The notes under the pieces: model-generated
Told to the model about the DNA's origin: nothing
The model's input: only the letters and a program-made list of their open reading frames with translations
Database searches by the model: none
NCBI GenBank assembly: GCA_046331245.1
Contig: JAXLRH010000001.1
Span: 186,001 to 250,000 of the forward strand
DNA length: 64,000 nucleotides
Reading direction: 5' to 3'
Source of the DNA: SSF14 sp046331245
GTDB lineage: Bacteria; Actinomycetota; Acidimicrobiia; Acidimicrobiales; Microtrichaceae
Shown here: positions 8,331 to 16,754 of the stretch, one piece after another
How the letters are laid out: every line of letters starts with the position of its first letter
How positions within the stretch are numbered: position 1 is the first letter of the stretch
Position numbers and translations under genes: made by a program

Positions 8331-8854
8331 CAGCTGCCTCCGCTCTGTGCGTTGGCACCGCCCTGTTGGGTTATGCCGCCCTGCGGGCCGCCACCCTGCT
8401 GACCGCCACTCTGCTGGCCGTTCTGCTGGCCGTTCTGGGTGTTGCCGCCGGGACCCTGTGCGCCCCAGCCCGGTCGCCCGCCCTGCTGTTGCTGGCCGCC
8501 CTGCTGCTGGGTCGAGCCCTGCTGCTGGGTCGAGCCTTGCTGTGACTGGTCCGGCGGCTGGCCGAATTGGCCCTGCTGCTGGTCCTGCTGGCGACCCTGC
8601 TGCACGGCGCCGGGGCCGTCGTCGGAGACGAGCTTGGCCCCGACGACTCCGGCGGCGAGGCCGACGGCCAGGCCGATGCCGGCGGTGGCGACGAGGCCGG
8701 CGGACGGACGCCATCCGGTCGCCCGACCCGATCCCGGCGTGGTGCCGGGATCGAGCGCGGGATCGACGGGAAGACCGACTGTCGGGTCGACTGTGGGGTC
8801 GGGGGCCGCGCCGGCCGCCGGATCGGTGGGGGGTGGGAAGGTTGGTTCGGTCAT
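8330..8854 (-). CDS. Gln/Gly-rich membrane-anchored protein
   Basis: A 174-residue protein with three zones: a Pro/Asp-rich cytoplasmic start (PTDPAAGAAPDPTVDPTVG), one membrane segment at about residues 52-75 (LVATAGIGLAVGLAAGVVG), and an external tail made almost only of Gln and Gly, with repeats of the GSTQQQ type. No recognised domain. Its stop overlaps the start of the Ser/Thr-rich gene, so they are probably translated together. The tail could be a flexible wall-spanning linker. Function unknown; coding status is supported by the clean frame, the coupled overlap and the clear anchor. Confidence 0.65.
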   Translation of the reverse strand: MTEPTFPPPTDPAAGAAPDPTVDPTVGLPVDPALDPGTTPGSGRATGWRPSAGLVATAGIGLAVGLAAGVVGAKLVSDDGPGAVQQGRQQDQQQGQFGQPPDQSQQGSTQQQGSTQQQGGQQQQGGRPGWGAQGPGGNTQNGQQNGQQSGGQQGGGPQGGITQQGGANAQSGGS

Positions 8855-8892
8855 GTCAGGGGCTCGCTTTCGTGAGGTGTGTCGACGCCGGC

Positions 8893-9576
8893 TCAGGCGG
8901 CCGTCGTCGTGGTCGTGTCGCTGCCGGGGGCGCCGGCGGGAGGCTGGCCGTCGTGGCCGCCGTCGCGTCCGCCCACCGGACCGGTGCTGTTCACCCGGGC
9001 GGTGATCTCGGCGGACTCGTTCGTGAGGTGCTCGTCGGCCTGGGCCTGCGTGATCCGCCCGGCGGTCACGTCGGCGGCGAGGCGCTCCTTCTCGGCGGCG
9101 AGCATCGCGTCGGTCACCTTCGAGAGGGCGACGCCCTTCTCGGTGGCCACGGCGGCGATCGTCTTGCCGGCCTGCAGCTCGGTGCGGAGCTCGTCGGCGG
9201 TGATGCCGAGCGCGGTCGCTGCGGCGTCGAGGCCGGGCCCGCGCCCGCCGCGACCGCCACCGGGTCCGCCGTGGTCACCCCCGACGGGGCCGGCGGCCTT
9301 CAGGGCGGCGATCACCTTGTCGGCCTGCGCCTGGGTGATGGTGCCGTCCTTGACGAGGGGCGCCAGCGCGTCGGAGAGATGCGTCGACGGATCCGGCCTG
9401 GCGGTCGTGCCGTTCGACGTCGTGCCGGTCGAGTTGGTCGTGCCGTTCGTGGCGACGGTGGTCGTCGTGCCCGATTGGGCGCCGGCGATGCCGCTCGAAC
9501 CGGTGAGCGCGAAGCCGGCGACTCCGCCTCCGACGAGTCCGGCGCTGAGACCGATGATGGCGAGCTTCTTGCGCAT
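8893..9576 (-). CDS. Secreted protein with helical repeat motifs
   Basis: A 227-residue protein that starts at MRKKLAIIGLSAG behind a good AAGGAGT site. The first 32 residues are a signal peptide or anchor; then a Thr/Ser/Asn-rich linker. Two similar helical stretches follow: LVKDGTITQAQADKVIAAL and AAEKERLAADVTAGRITQAQ, the second preceded by LGITADELRTELQAGKTIA, a pattern common in secreted proteins of unknown function in Actinobacteria and Firmicutes. A Gly-rich patch (residues about 115-130) separates them. It heads the run leading into apbE. Function unknown; it is outside the cytoplasm by sequence. Confidence 0.75.
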   Translation of the reverse strand: MRKKLAIIGLSAGLVGGGVAGFALTGSSGIAGAQSGTTTTVATNGTTNSTGTTSNGTTARPDPSTHLSDALAPLVKDGTITQAQADKVIAALKAAGPVGGDHGGPGGGRGGRGPGLDAAATALGITADELRTELQAGKTIAAVATEKGVALSKVTDAMLAAEKERLAADVTAGRITQAQADEHLTNESAEITARVNSTGPVGGRDGGHDGQPPAGAPGSDTTTTTAA

Positions 9577-9621
9577 GTCGTTGACTCCTTGGTGGGGGAT
9601 CTGCGCCCGGATCGCTTCCGG

Positions 9622-9637
9622 GACAGTCACCACTGTC
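9622..9637. promoter_or_regulatory. Inverted repeat GACAGT-N4-ACTGTC, candidate operator
   Basis: A perfect 6-bp inverted repeat with a 4-base spacer, 46 bases upstream of the secreted-protein gene that heads the apbE cluster. The place fits a transcription factor site. A second small inverted repeat (TGAGCC-GA-GGCTCA, 9649-9662) lies beside it, nearer the end of the MOSC gene, and could instead be part of that gene's terminator. No regulator can be named. Confidence 0.35.
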
Positions 9638-9670
9638 GGGGGTCAACGTGAGCCGAGGCTCAGAGCCGCG

Positions 9671-10549
9671 TCAGAACTTCGTAAGAAGGCGATCGCCCGG
9701 TCGGACCACGCCGCGTTCGACCACGGTGGCGTACACGCCCAGGTTCTGGTCGGCGTCGCGCACCACGGCACGCATGATCGAGCGATCGGTGGGGAGCTCC
9801 TGCACCTCGCGGGTGATCATGACGCAGCGGGGGCACGGGGTGACCACCTCGATGGTGGCCTCGCCGAGCGTGAACTGCTTCCCCACCCAGGCCAGCTCGG
9901 GCCACGGGTCGTCGGGATCGGCGTCGACGTCGAGCACGACGTTGGGCCGGAACCGGCGGAGGTCGATTTTCGACTCGGGCACGAGCGCCTGCAGGCTCCG
10001 CATCGACGCGGTGGTGAGGAGCAGCAGCGGGAAGGCGTCGTAGTAGGTGCCGAGCGGGGACTCGTACTCGAGGATCTCCGGCGGGAACGGCGAGAGGTCG
10101 GGCAGCGGCTCGTCCTCGAGCCGACCGAAGATGTCGCGCAGCTCGGCGAGGAGGTCGTCGGAGTCGGCGGCGCCGCGCCGGTAGTGGTCGAGGTCGGTGG
10201 GTGGCTGCAGGGGCCACAGCGACACGGCGTGGTCGAGCGCGGCCGAGAGCCGTTCGTTCACGTCGGGATCGGCGGAGCTCACACGGGAGCCGTCGGGCAG
10301 CGTGATCTCGATGTGCGGCGACGGGTTCCGCTCGGTGGGGGGAGCGAGGTACCTCGCGCCGAGCTGCATCAGCTCGGCGATCTTCTTCGCGCCGCGGATG
10401 CCGCCCCGAACCTCGTCGCGCACGGCCCAGCCGCGGTCGCCCAGCACCCCGAGGGGCGTGAGCTCGACCGCGTCGAGGCGTTCGCCCAGCATCGATTTGG
10501 CGGGGAACCGCCAAACCTCAGCGACCGTGGGCGACGAGGAGTCGGTCAG
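9671..10549 (-). CDS. MOSC domain protein with N-terminal beta-barrel domain
   Basis: A MOSC protein of the YcbX/mARC type. N-terminal domain: VAEVWRFPAKSMLGE, then GVLGDRGWAVRDEV; MOSC domain at the C-terminus: RRFRPNVVLD, FTLGEATIEVVTPCPRCVM with the expected Cys, and NLGVYATVVERGVVRPGD. Such proteins bind molybdenum cofactor and usually reduce N-hydroxylated compounds with a separate electron donor. The first ATG (at 10492) lies inside the conserved WRFPAKSMLGE motif, so it cannot be the true start. The only start-like codon between the preceding in-frame stop and that motif is a CTG at 10549, which overlaps the thiolase stop. I annotate from there; an ATG-only caller would give 9671-10492. 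Confidence 0.8.
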   Translation of the reverse strand: MTDSSSPTVAEVWRFPAKSMLGERLDAVELTPLGVLGDRGWAVRDEVRGGIRGAKKIAELMQLGARYLAPPTERNPSPHIEITLPDGSRVSSADPDVNERLSAALDHAVSLWPLQPPTDLDHYRRGAADSDDLLAELRDIFGRLEDEPLPDLSPFPPEILEYESPLGTYYDAFPLLLLTTASMRSLQALVPESKIDLRRFRPNVVLDVDADPDDPWPELAWVGKQFTLGEATIEVVTPCPRCVMITREVQELPTDRSIMRAVVRDADQNLGVYATVVERGVVRPGDRLLTKF

Positions 10550-11730
10550 GAGAGCGTCTTCACGAGGAGGGCGTCACCCTGGCCACCGCCGCCGCAGAGG
10601 GCTGCGGCGCCGGTGCCGCCACCGCGGCGGGCGAGCTCGTTGAGCAGGGTGAGCACGATGCGGGTGCCGCTCATGCCGATCGGGTGACCGAGGGCGATGG
10701 CGCCGCCGTTCACGTTCACGATCTCGTCGGTGACGCCGAGGTCGCGCATCGAGGCGACACCGACGGCGGCGAACGCCTCGTTGAGCTCGAAGAGGTCGAC
10801 GTCGGCGACGGTCTTCCCGGCGCGCTCGAGCGCCTGGTAGATCGCCCGGCTGGGCTGGGTGAGGAGCGAGGCGTCGGGGCCGGCCACCTGGCCGTTGCCG
10901 AGGATCTCGCCGAGCGGCGTGACGCCGAGCTTCTCGGCGGCGGCCTTGCTGGCGAGCACGAGGGCCGCGCCGCCGTCGGAGATCTGGCTCGCGTTGCCGG
11001 CCGTGATGTTGCCCTCCTTGTCGAAGGCGGGGCGCAGCTTGCTGAGCGAGTCGAGCGTGGTGTCGCCGCGGACGCCCTCGTCGAGCGTGAACTCGATGGG
11101 GTCACCCTTGCGCTGCTTGATCGAGACCGGGACGATCTCGTTGTCGAACAGGCCGTCCTTCTGGGCACGGGCGGCGCGCTCGTTGGACTTGGCGGCGACG
11201 GCGTCCTGCTCGTCACGGGTGAGCCCGGCGACCTGGGCGTACTTCTCGGTGCCGGCACCCATGGCGACCTGGTCGATCGCACAGAAGAGGCCGTCGAACA
11301 TCATCGAGTCGATGACCTTCTTGTCGCCCATGCGCATGCCGCTGCGGGCGTCGGGCAGGAGGTAGGGGGCGTTGGTCATCGACTCCATGCCGCCGGCGAC
11401 CACGATGTCGGCCTGGCCGGACTGGATGAGGAGGTCGGCCATCATGATGGAGTTGATGCCGGAGAGGCAGACCTTGCTGATGGTCGTGGACGGCACGGTC
11501 ATCGGGACGCCGCCGGCGAGTGCCGCCTGGCGTGCGGTCATCTGACCGGCGCCCGCCGTGAGCACCTGGCCCATGAAGACGTAGTCGACCTGGTCGCCGC
11601 TGAGGCCGGCGCGCTCGAGGGCCGCCTTGATGGCGAGGCCACCGAGGTCGGTGCCGCTGAATCCGGCGAGGGACCCCGCCAGCTTGCCGATGGGGGTCCG
11701 TGCCCCGCTGAGAATCACCGATCCGGCCAT
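10546..11730 (-). CDS. Acetyl-CoA C-acetyltransferase (thiolase)
   Basis: A 394-residue type II thiolase, condensing two acetyl-CoA to acetoacetyl-CoA or the reverse. Catalytic residues are all visible: Cys88 in SKVCLSGINSIMMA, His349 in GHPIGMSG, and Cys379 in CGGGGQGD. It starts at MAGSVILSGARTPIG, the usual family N-terminus; the longer open frame upstream is antisense to other genes. Crotonyl-CoA carboxylase/reductase lies 1.1 kb away on the other strand, so this thiolase may feed acetoacetyl-CoA into the ethylmalonyl-CoA pathway or polyhydroxybutyrate, or serve beta-oxidation. It overlaps the MOSC start downstream. Confidence 0.93.
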   Translation of the reverse strand: MAGSVILSGARTPIGKLAGSLAGFSGTDLGGLAIKAALERAGLSGDQVDYVFMGQVLTAGAGQMTARQAALAGGVPMTVPSTTISKVCLSGINSIMMADLLIQSGQADIVVAGGMESMTNAPYLLPDARSGMRMGDKKVIDSMMFDGLFCAIDQVAMGAGTEKYAQVAGLTRDEQDAVAAKSNERAARAQKDGLFDNEIVPVSIKQRKGDPIEFTLDEGVRGDTTLDSLSKLRPAFDKEGNITAGNASQISDGGAALVLASKAAAEKLGVTPLGEILGNGQVAGPDASLLTQPSRAIYQALERAGKTVADVDLFELNEAFAAVGVASMRDLGVTDEIVNVNGGAIALGHPIGMSGTRIVLTLLNELARRGGGTGAAALCGGGGQGDALLVKTLS

Positions 11731-11801
11731 TGCATGTCCCCTTGTTTCGACGTCTGCGATCGAACGACGATACCGGGCAGAGCCCGAGGCGGGCCAGCGG
11801 G

Positions 11802-12788
11802 CTACCGGTGGTGGTCGCTCCCGCACGTGTCGACGATCACCTGGTTGAGCACCGGTCGGTCGGCCTGCGGCACGGCGACGTCGACGCCGACGGGCCGGTC
11901 GTCGCCGACCGTCACGAGCACCTGGAACACGTAGGTGCGCTTGGAGTCGCTGAGCGCGTGCCCGTCGCAACGCCCGGCGCCGGTGACGACGAGCGGGATC
12001 CGCAGGGTGTCGGCGCCGGCGGGCATCGTCGCCGACGCGGCCGTCAGCGGCTGCGCGGGGGCGACGACGAGGAGGACGCTGCCGTCGACGCCGGTGATGC
12101 GCACCGGCTCGGCGGTCGCGAGCCGCGTGACCACGAGGTCGGCCGTGCCGGTGGGGGTGCCCGCCGGATCGGTGCGCCCCCAGGGCGAGGAGTAGGCGAG
12201 CCCGACCTGTGCGAGGAGTCGTTGCCGGACGCAGCCCTTCGCGAAGACGTTGTCGAGCGCCACCTGGGCGTCGGCGAGGAGCGGCGCCTGCACGTACCGG
12301 CCGTCGGCGAGCAGCATCTCCACGACGCCGGCGCTGTAGGAGGGCGGGTCGGCGGTGGCGCATCGGGGCTCGCCGAGCGGTGTCGGGATGTCGACCCGTT
12401 GGCCGGCGGCGACCTGCACGGGGTGCACGGTGGCGTCGACGTCGGCCAGCCCCGGCCACCGGAGCCGCACGCCGGTGACGCCGACGAGGCCGCCGTCCGT
12501 TGCCGTGGCGCCGGCGTCGCCGGCCGGTCCGCGCACGATCTCGATCTGGATGGCGCCGGCGGCCTCGTCCTCGCGGAACTGCCGGATCGAGGCCGCCAGG
12601 CCTGCGGACGCGGTCAGGTCGGGAAGCGTCGTCGTGGGAATCGGGATGGTCGTGCGAGTGGTCGCCGGAGCCGTGGCGTCGGGCCGGGAGGCGGGCACCG
12701 TCGTGTTCCCGTCGGCCGCCCGATCGTCGGCGCAACCGGTCGCGACGAGCAGCAGCACGACGGCGGTGAGCGCGTGTCGGATCGCCAT
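11802..12788 (-). CDS. Predicted lipoprotein of unknown function
   Basis: A 328-residue exported lipoprotein: a hydrophobic signal ending in the lipobox VATGC (Cys at about residue 19), then a Thr/Pro-rich linker (TTIPIPTTTLPD), then a beta-rich body with DLTASAGLAASIRQFREDEA and TADLVVTRLATAEPVRITG. The body contains four Cys residues that could pair. No family recognised. It runs divergently from the crotonyl-CoA carboxylase/reductase gene with only 30 bases between the two starts, so its promoter must overlap that gene's or lie in the 5' coding region. Role is not deducible. Confidence 0.75.
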   Translation of the reverse strand: MAIRHALTAVVLLLVATGCADDRAADGNTTVPASRPDATAPATTRTTIPIPTTTLPDLTASAGLAASIRQFREDEAAGAIQIEIVRGPAGDAGATATDGGLVGVTGVRLRWPGLADVDATVHPVQVAAGQRVDIPTPLGEPRCATADPPSYSAGVVEMLLADGRYVQAPLLADAQVALDNVFAKGCVRQRLLAQVGLAYSSPWGRTDPAGTPTGTADLVVTRLATAEPVRITGVDGSVLLVVAPAQPLTAASATMPAGADTLRIPLVVTGAGRCDGHALSDSKRTYVFQVLVTVGDDRPVGVDVAVPQADRPVLNQVIVDTCGSDHHR

Positions 12789-12818
12789 GTGCCCATTGAA
12801 CTCGGTAACTTCTCTGCC

Positions 12819-14177
12819 ATGTCGATGCAACCCATCCTCGAAGCAATCCAGTCCGGCGCCAGCGGTGACGACATCGCGAACCTTCCGCTGCCGGAGTCGT
12901 TCCGCGCCGCCCACGTGCTCCGCTCCGAGCAGGAGATGTGGGAGGGCGTCGCCTCGGAGGACAAGGATCCCCGCAAGTCGCTGCACATCGGCGAGGTCGC
13001 GACCCCCGAGATCGCGCCCGACGAGGTGTACATCGCCGTCATGGCGTCGTCGATCAACTTCAACACCGTCTGGACCTCGATCTTCGAGCCGCTGTCGACC
13101 TTCAACTTCCTCGACCGCCTCGGCAAGGAGTCGTCGTGGGGCGCCCGCCACAAGCAGGACTTCCACGTCGTCGGCTCCGACGCCTCGGCCGTCGTCCTCC
13201 GTGTGGGCTCCGCCGTCCGCAACTGGAAGCCGGGCGACCACGTCACGGTGCACTGCAACTACCTCGACGACCAGGACCCGTCCGCCCACGACGACTCGAT
13301 GCTCGCGTCGAACCAGCGCATCTGGGGCTTCGAGACCAACTACGGCGGCCTCGCCGACCTCTCGATCGTGAAGGCCAACCAGCTGATGCCGAAGCCGGCA
13401 CACCTCAGCTGGGAGGAGGCGGCGGTCAACGCGCTGTGCGCCTCGACCTCGTACCGCATGCTCGTCGGTCAGCACGCCGCCCGCATGAAGCAGGGCGACA
13501 ACGTGTTCATCTGGGGCGCCACGGGCGGCATCGGCGCCTACGGCGTGCAGCTCGTCCTCAACGGAGGCGGCACTCCGGTGGGCGTCGTGTCGAGTGAGCA
13601 CCGGGTGAAGCTGCTCCAGGCCATGGGCTGCGAGAACGTCATCGACCGTCGCGCCGAGGGCTACGAGTTCTGGTCCGACGAGCACACGCAGAACGAGGGT
13701 GAGTGGCGTCGTCTCGGCAAGAAGGTGCGCTCGCTCATCGGCGACGACCCCGACATCGTGTTCGAGCACCCGGGCCGCTCCACGATGGGCGCCTCGGTGT
13801 TCATCGCCAAGCGTGGCGGCACGATCGTGACCTGCGCTGCCACCTCCGGCTACATGCTCGAGTTCGACAACCGTCACCTCTGGATGAAGCTGAAGCGGAT
13901 CGTGTCGAGCCACTTCGCCAACTACCAGGAGGCGTGGAACATGAACCACCTCATCGGCCAGGGTCGCATCCAGCCGGTGATGAGCGAGGTGTTCACCCTC
14001 GATCAGGTCGGCGAGGCCGCGCTGAAGGTCCACAAGAACCAGGCGGAGGGCAAGCTCGGCGTGTTGTGTCTGGCCCCCGAGGCCGGTCTCGGCATCACCG
14101 ACCCGGAGCGCCGCGCCGAGATCGGCGAGGACAAGATCACGCTGTTCGCCCGCCACGCACGGGGCGAGCTGGGCTGA
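12819..14177 (+). CDS. ccrA: Crotonyl-CoA carboxylase/reductase
   Basis: Ccr reduces crotonyl-CoA with NADPH while fixing CO2 to give (2S)-ethylmalonyl-CoA, the key step of the ethylmalonyl-CoA pathway. The 452-residue protein is a zinc-free medium-chain dehydrogenase/reductase with the Rossmann motif GATGGIGAYGVQ. The CO2-pocket residues known from the Kitasatospora enzyme are in place: Asn82 (INFNTVW), Phe171-Glu172 (WGFETNYGG) and His365 (SSHFANYQ). These separate true Ccr from simple enoyl reductases. I chose the first ATG of ATGTCGATG; the open frame further upstream is antisense to the lipoprotein. Epimerase and thiolase of the same route are near. Confidence 0.95.
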   Translation: MSMQPILEAIQSGASGDDIANLPLPESFRAAHVLRSEQEMWEGVASEDKDPRKSLHIGEVATPEIAPDEVYIAVMASSINFNTVWTSIFEPLSTFNFLDRLGKESSWGARHKQDFHVVGSDASAVVLRVGSAVRNWKPGDHVTVHCNYLDDQDPSAHDDSMLASNQRIWGFETNYGGLADLSIVKANQLMPKPAHLSWEEAAVNALCASTSYRMLVGQHAARMKQGDNVFIWGATGGIGAYGVQLVLNGGGTPVGVVSSEHRVKLLQAMGCENVIDRRAEGYEFWSDEHTQNEGEWRRLGKKVRSLIGDDPDIVFEHPGRSTMGASVFIAKRGGTIVTCAATSGYMLEFDNRHLWMKLKRIVSSHFANYQEAWNMNHLIGQGRIQPVMSEVFTLDQVGEAALKVHKNQAEGKLGVLCLAPEAGLGITDPERRAEIGEDKITLFARHARGELG

Positions 14178-14192
14178 TCGCAGCGGGGCCGC

Positions 14193-15497
14193 TCAGGCCT
14201 TCGCGCACTTCTTGAGACCGACGAGTCGGTACCCGGCCGCCGTGCCGGGTGCCAGCTCGTAGTCCCAGTTGTCGGAGTCGGGCGCCTCGCCGAGGTACGC
14301 CGTGTCGGCGAGCACCGACAACCGATCCGGGTATTCGCCGTTCAGCGAGCGGAACGCCTCCGCGGCCTTGGTGATGTCGCGCCGCACCGTCTTGCACGCC
14401 CGCTCGTTGAGCGACTCGACGCGACCGAACGTGAACGTTACGACGAGCCCGAGGACGAGCAGCACGGGAACGGAGTAGCCGAGCACCGTGCCGCCGAGCG
14501 CGAGGCCCCGACCCGCCGGCCGGCGCGTGTTCCACTTCGTCTCGTGCAGGCCGAGGTGGCCGAACGTGATCGCGCCGACGACCACGACGATGAGCGGCGC
14601 GAACCAGGCGAGCAGCGACGTGATCGCGACGTCTCCCGACAGCCCGTCGATGCGGTCCCGGTAGGAGTTGCCGGGGGCGAGCAGCAGGCCGAGGAGGAAC
14701 GCGTACGGGACGAGCGTCCCGATGAGGAGGGCGAGGAGCGACAGCCAGCTCGGCTCGCGCTCGACCACGACGACGGTGTCGGTGAGGCGGTCCCACAGCG
14801 TGCGGCGCCGATCGTCGAACACCATCACCAGCGCTCCGGCGATCGTCAGCAGGACGAGGCCGCCCGTGACGAGCGAGCCGATGACGATGGCGGAGCGGGA
14901 GGCGTCGAACAGGATCGCCAGGCTGGTCACGTCCGCCGCCACGACGGGCAACGCCCAGATGAGCGTGCGCCGGAAGGCCCGTTGCTTCGAGACGTCGGTG
15001 AAGTCCCGACCGTTGCGGATGGCCAGCCCCATCTGCTTCATGCCGACCGTGCCGTGCTTCACGGCGAGGCTGCGCGACCACATGTGGTAGACGACGCCGA
15101 GGTCGACGGCGAGGGCGACGACGGCGCCACCGACGCGAACCGCGTCGGAGCCCTGGCAGAAGTGGCCGCCGCTGCTCAGGCTGTCGCACGTCGCCGTGGC
15201 CGAGTACACGAAGTTCGTGGCGAAGCGGATGGCGGCGTTGGCGATCGCGAGGACGATCCCGACGGCGAAGCCGGTGACGGCCCGCGCCCAGAACCGGCGC
15301 CAGAACCCGGCGTAGACGGTCACGGGCCCGCGCTGGCCCGCATGGTCGTTCGCTCCGAACGCGTCACGGCCGCCGGGCGCGACGAGCGGAGGAGGGGGTG
15401 GCACCGCGACGTCGGGTGCGACGCTCGCGTGTGGTTCCCACGGCTCGTGGTGGTCCCACGGTTGCGGATGATCGCCCGGAGGCGTGGCGTCGCTCAT
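14193..15497 (-). CDS. RDD-family membrane protein with extracytoplasmic tail
   Basis: A 434-residue protein. The N-terminal 60 residues are Pro/His-rich and cytoplasmic. Residues about 65-240 form an RDD-like domain (YAGFWRRFWARAVTGF, then DDRRRTLWDRLTDTVVV), residues about 250-350 hold further membrane helices resembling DUF4190-type segments. The last 80 residues follow a final helix and read ACKTVRRDITKAAEAFRSL then NGEYPDRLSVLAD and DNWDYEL, similar to the loop seen in type II pseudopilins. RDD proteins are poorly known; some transport ions. The gene is convergent with ccrA, 15 bases apart. Confidence 0.7.
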   Translation of the reverse strand: MSDATPPGDHPQPWDHHEPWEPHASVAPDVAVPPPPPLVAPGGRDAFGANDHAGQRGPVTVYAGFWRRFWARAVTGFAVGIVLAIANAAIRFATNFVYSATATCDSLSSGGHFCQGSDAVRVGGAVVALAVDLGVVYHMWSRSLAVKHGTVGMKQMGLAIRNGRDFTDVSKQRAFRRTLIWALPVVAADVTSLAILFDASRSAIVIGSLVTGGLVLLTIAGALVMVFDDRRRTLWDRLTDTVVVVEREPSWLSLLALLIGTLVPYAFLLGLLLAPGNSYRDRIDGLSGDVAITSLLAWFAPLIVVVVGAITFGHLGLHETKWNTRRPAGRGLALGGTVLGYSVPVLLVLGLVVTFTFGRVESLNERACKTVRRDITKAAEAFRSLNGEYPDRLSVLADTAYLGEAPDSDNWDYELAPGTAAGYRLVGLKKCAKA

Positions 15498-15588
15498 CGA
15501 TCGGGATCCCCTGGCCGGACGGTCGTTCGACGATGGTACCCGCCGCCGCGGCGGGGAGCCTGGGTCGACGGACCTCTATCGTCTGGCG

Positions 15589-16203
15589 ATGGTTCGTCCC
15601 CACAGCGATCCGCCCCGGCTCGACGCCGTCGTGTTCGACCTCGACGGGGTGGTGCGTCACTACGACCGCGAGCACGAGCGCGACATCGAGCTCCGCCACG
15701 GGCTCGAGCGCGGGTCGTTGCTGCACCATGCGTTCGGCGGGGAGCTCGGTCAGTCGTTCATGCGCGGGGAGTTCGACCACGACGAGTTCGCCCGCCGTCT
15801 GGCGTCGCCACTCGGCTCGGTCGCGGCGGCCGAGGAGTTCGTGTCGATGAGGGCGGTCGTGGACGACGAGGCGGTCGCGCTCGTGCGGCGTCTCCAGGAG
15901 CGGATGCCGGTCGCCCTGCTCACCAACGGGTCCGTGCGGACGCGGGAGGAGCTGAGCGACGCCGGCCTCCACGACGCGTTCGACCACGTGTTCAACTCCG
16001 CGGAGACCGGTGTGCCGAAGCCGCTGGCGCAGGCCTACCTCAACGTGGTCGAGGCGCTCGGTGTGCCGGCGGCGCGGACGGCGTTCATCGACGATCACGA
16101 CCCGAACGTGGCCGGGGCCGTCGACGCCGGCCTGGTCGGTCACCTCTACGTCGGGCTCGACGAGGTGCGGCGGTTCCTCGCGGGTCACGGCGTTCCCGTC
16201 TGA
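15589..16203 (+). CDS. HAD-superfamily hydrolase
   Basis: A 204-residue haloacid dehalogenase-like phosphatase, subfamily IA. Motif I is VVFDLDGVVRH with the nucleophile and acid Asp, motif II LLTNGS, the Lys of motif III sits in TGVPKPLAQAYL, and motif IV is FIDDHDPNV. A small helical cap lies between motif I and II. The start is the ATG of MVRPHSDPP; an upstream in-frame ATG would read across the divergent RDD gene and lacks similarity. Substrate unknown. It is followed 60 bases later by the epimerase gene on the same strand. Confidence 0.85.
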   Translation: MVRPHSDPPRLDAVVFDLDGVVRHYDREHERDIELRHGLERGSLLHHAFGGELGQSFMRGEFDHDEFARRLASPLGSVAAAEEFVSMRAVVDDEAVALVRRLQERMPVALLTNGSVRTREELSDAGLHDAFDHVFNSAETGVPKPLAQAYLNVVEALGVPAARTAFIDDHDPNVAGAVDAGLVGHLYVGLDEVRRFLAGHGVPV

Positions 16204-16263
16204 CGGCCTTCCGCTGGGACGGCGGGTTCGATGTCGGCGGCGTGCCGTGGGACAATCGCTCCC

Positions 16264-16668
16264 ATGCTGCTGACCAACATCGACCACATCGCCATCGCGG
16301 TGCGCGACCTCGAAGCCGCCATCGACTACTACGCCCGGGCCTTCGGCGCCGAGGTGCACCATCGTGAGATCGTCGAGTCGGACGGTGTCGAGGAGGCCCT
16401 CGTGAAGGTGGCCGACTCCTACATCCAGCTCACCGCCGCCACCCGCCCGGATTCGCCGATCGCCAAGTCGATCGAGAAGCGTGGCGAGGGCCTGCACCAC
16501 GTCGGCTACCGCGTCGACGACTGCGCCGAGGTGCTCGCCGCCATGATCGCCGCCGGCGCGACGCCGATCGACTCGGCGCCCCGTCCCGGCAGCCGCGGCA
16601 CCACCGTCGCCTTCGTGCACCCCAAGGGGAGCTTCGGCACCCTCATCGAGCTCGTCCAGGAGAACTGA
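16264..16668 (+). CDS. mce: Methylmalonyl-CoA epimerase
   Basis: A 134-residue glyoxalase-fold (VOC) enzyme that interconverts the R and S forms of methylmalonyl-CoA, and often ethylmalonyl-CoA. Metal ligands expected from the Propionibacterium enzyme are present: His8 (NIDHIAIAV), Gln55 (SYIQLTAAT), His79 (GLHHVGYRV) and Glu129 (GTLIELVQ). The start is the ATG just before LLTNIDHIA, standard for the family. It fits with Ccr and the carboxyltransferase in this window, linking ethylmalonyl-CoA, methylmalonyl-CoA and propionyl-CoA metabolism. Confidence 0.93.
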   Translation: MLLTNIDHIAIAVRDLEAAIDYYARAFGAEVHHREIVESDGVEEALVKVADSYIQLTAATRPDSPIAKSIEKRGEGLHHVGYRVDDCAEVLAAMIAAGATPIDSAPRPGSRGTTVAFVHPKGSFGTLIELVQEN

Positions 16669-16697
16669 GCCCGGTCGCCGTCGCGCCGGTCGTGGAT

Positions 16698-16711
16698 GGG
16701 TAGATCTACCC
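16698..16711. promoter_or_regulatory. Perfect 14-bp palindrome GGGTAGATCTACCC, candidate MarR operator
   Basis: A perfect 14-base palindrome 44 bases upstream of the MarR-family start. MarR proteins bind as dimers to palindromes of this kind, often in front of their own gene, so autoregulation is the simplest reading. A looser inverted repeat (TCCGA...TCGGA) follows just downstream. Confidence 0.5.
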
Positions 16712-16754
16712 GACGCCGTCCGATGGGCCGTTCGGATCCGTATCGTCCTCGGAC

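Noticed and set aside
11802..14156. 784-codon minus-strand frame opposite crotonyl-CoA carboxylase/reductase
   Set aside because: Its upstream 450 codons are antisense to a gene with full catalytic motifs; only the lipoprotein part is kept.
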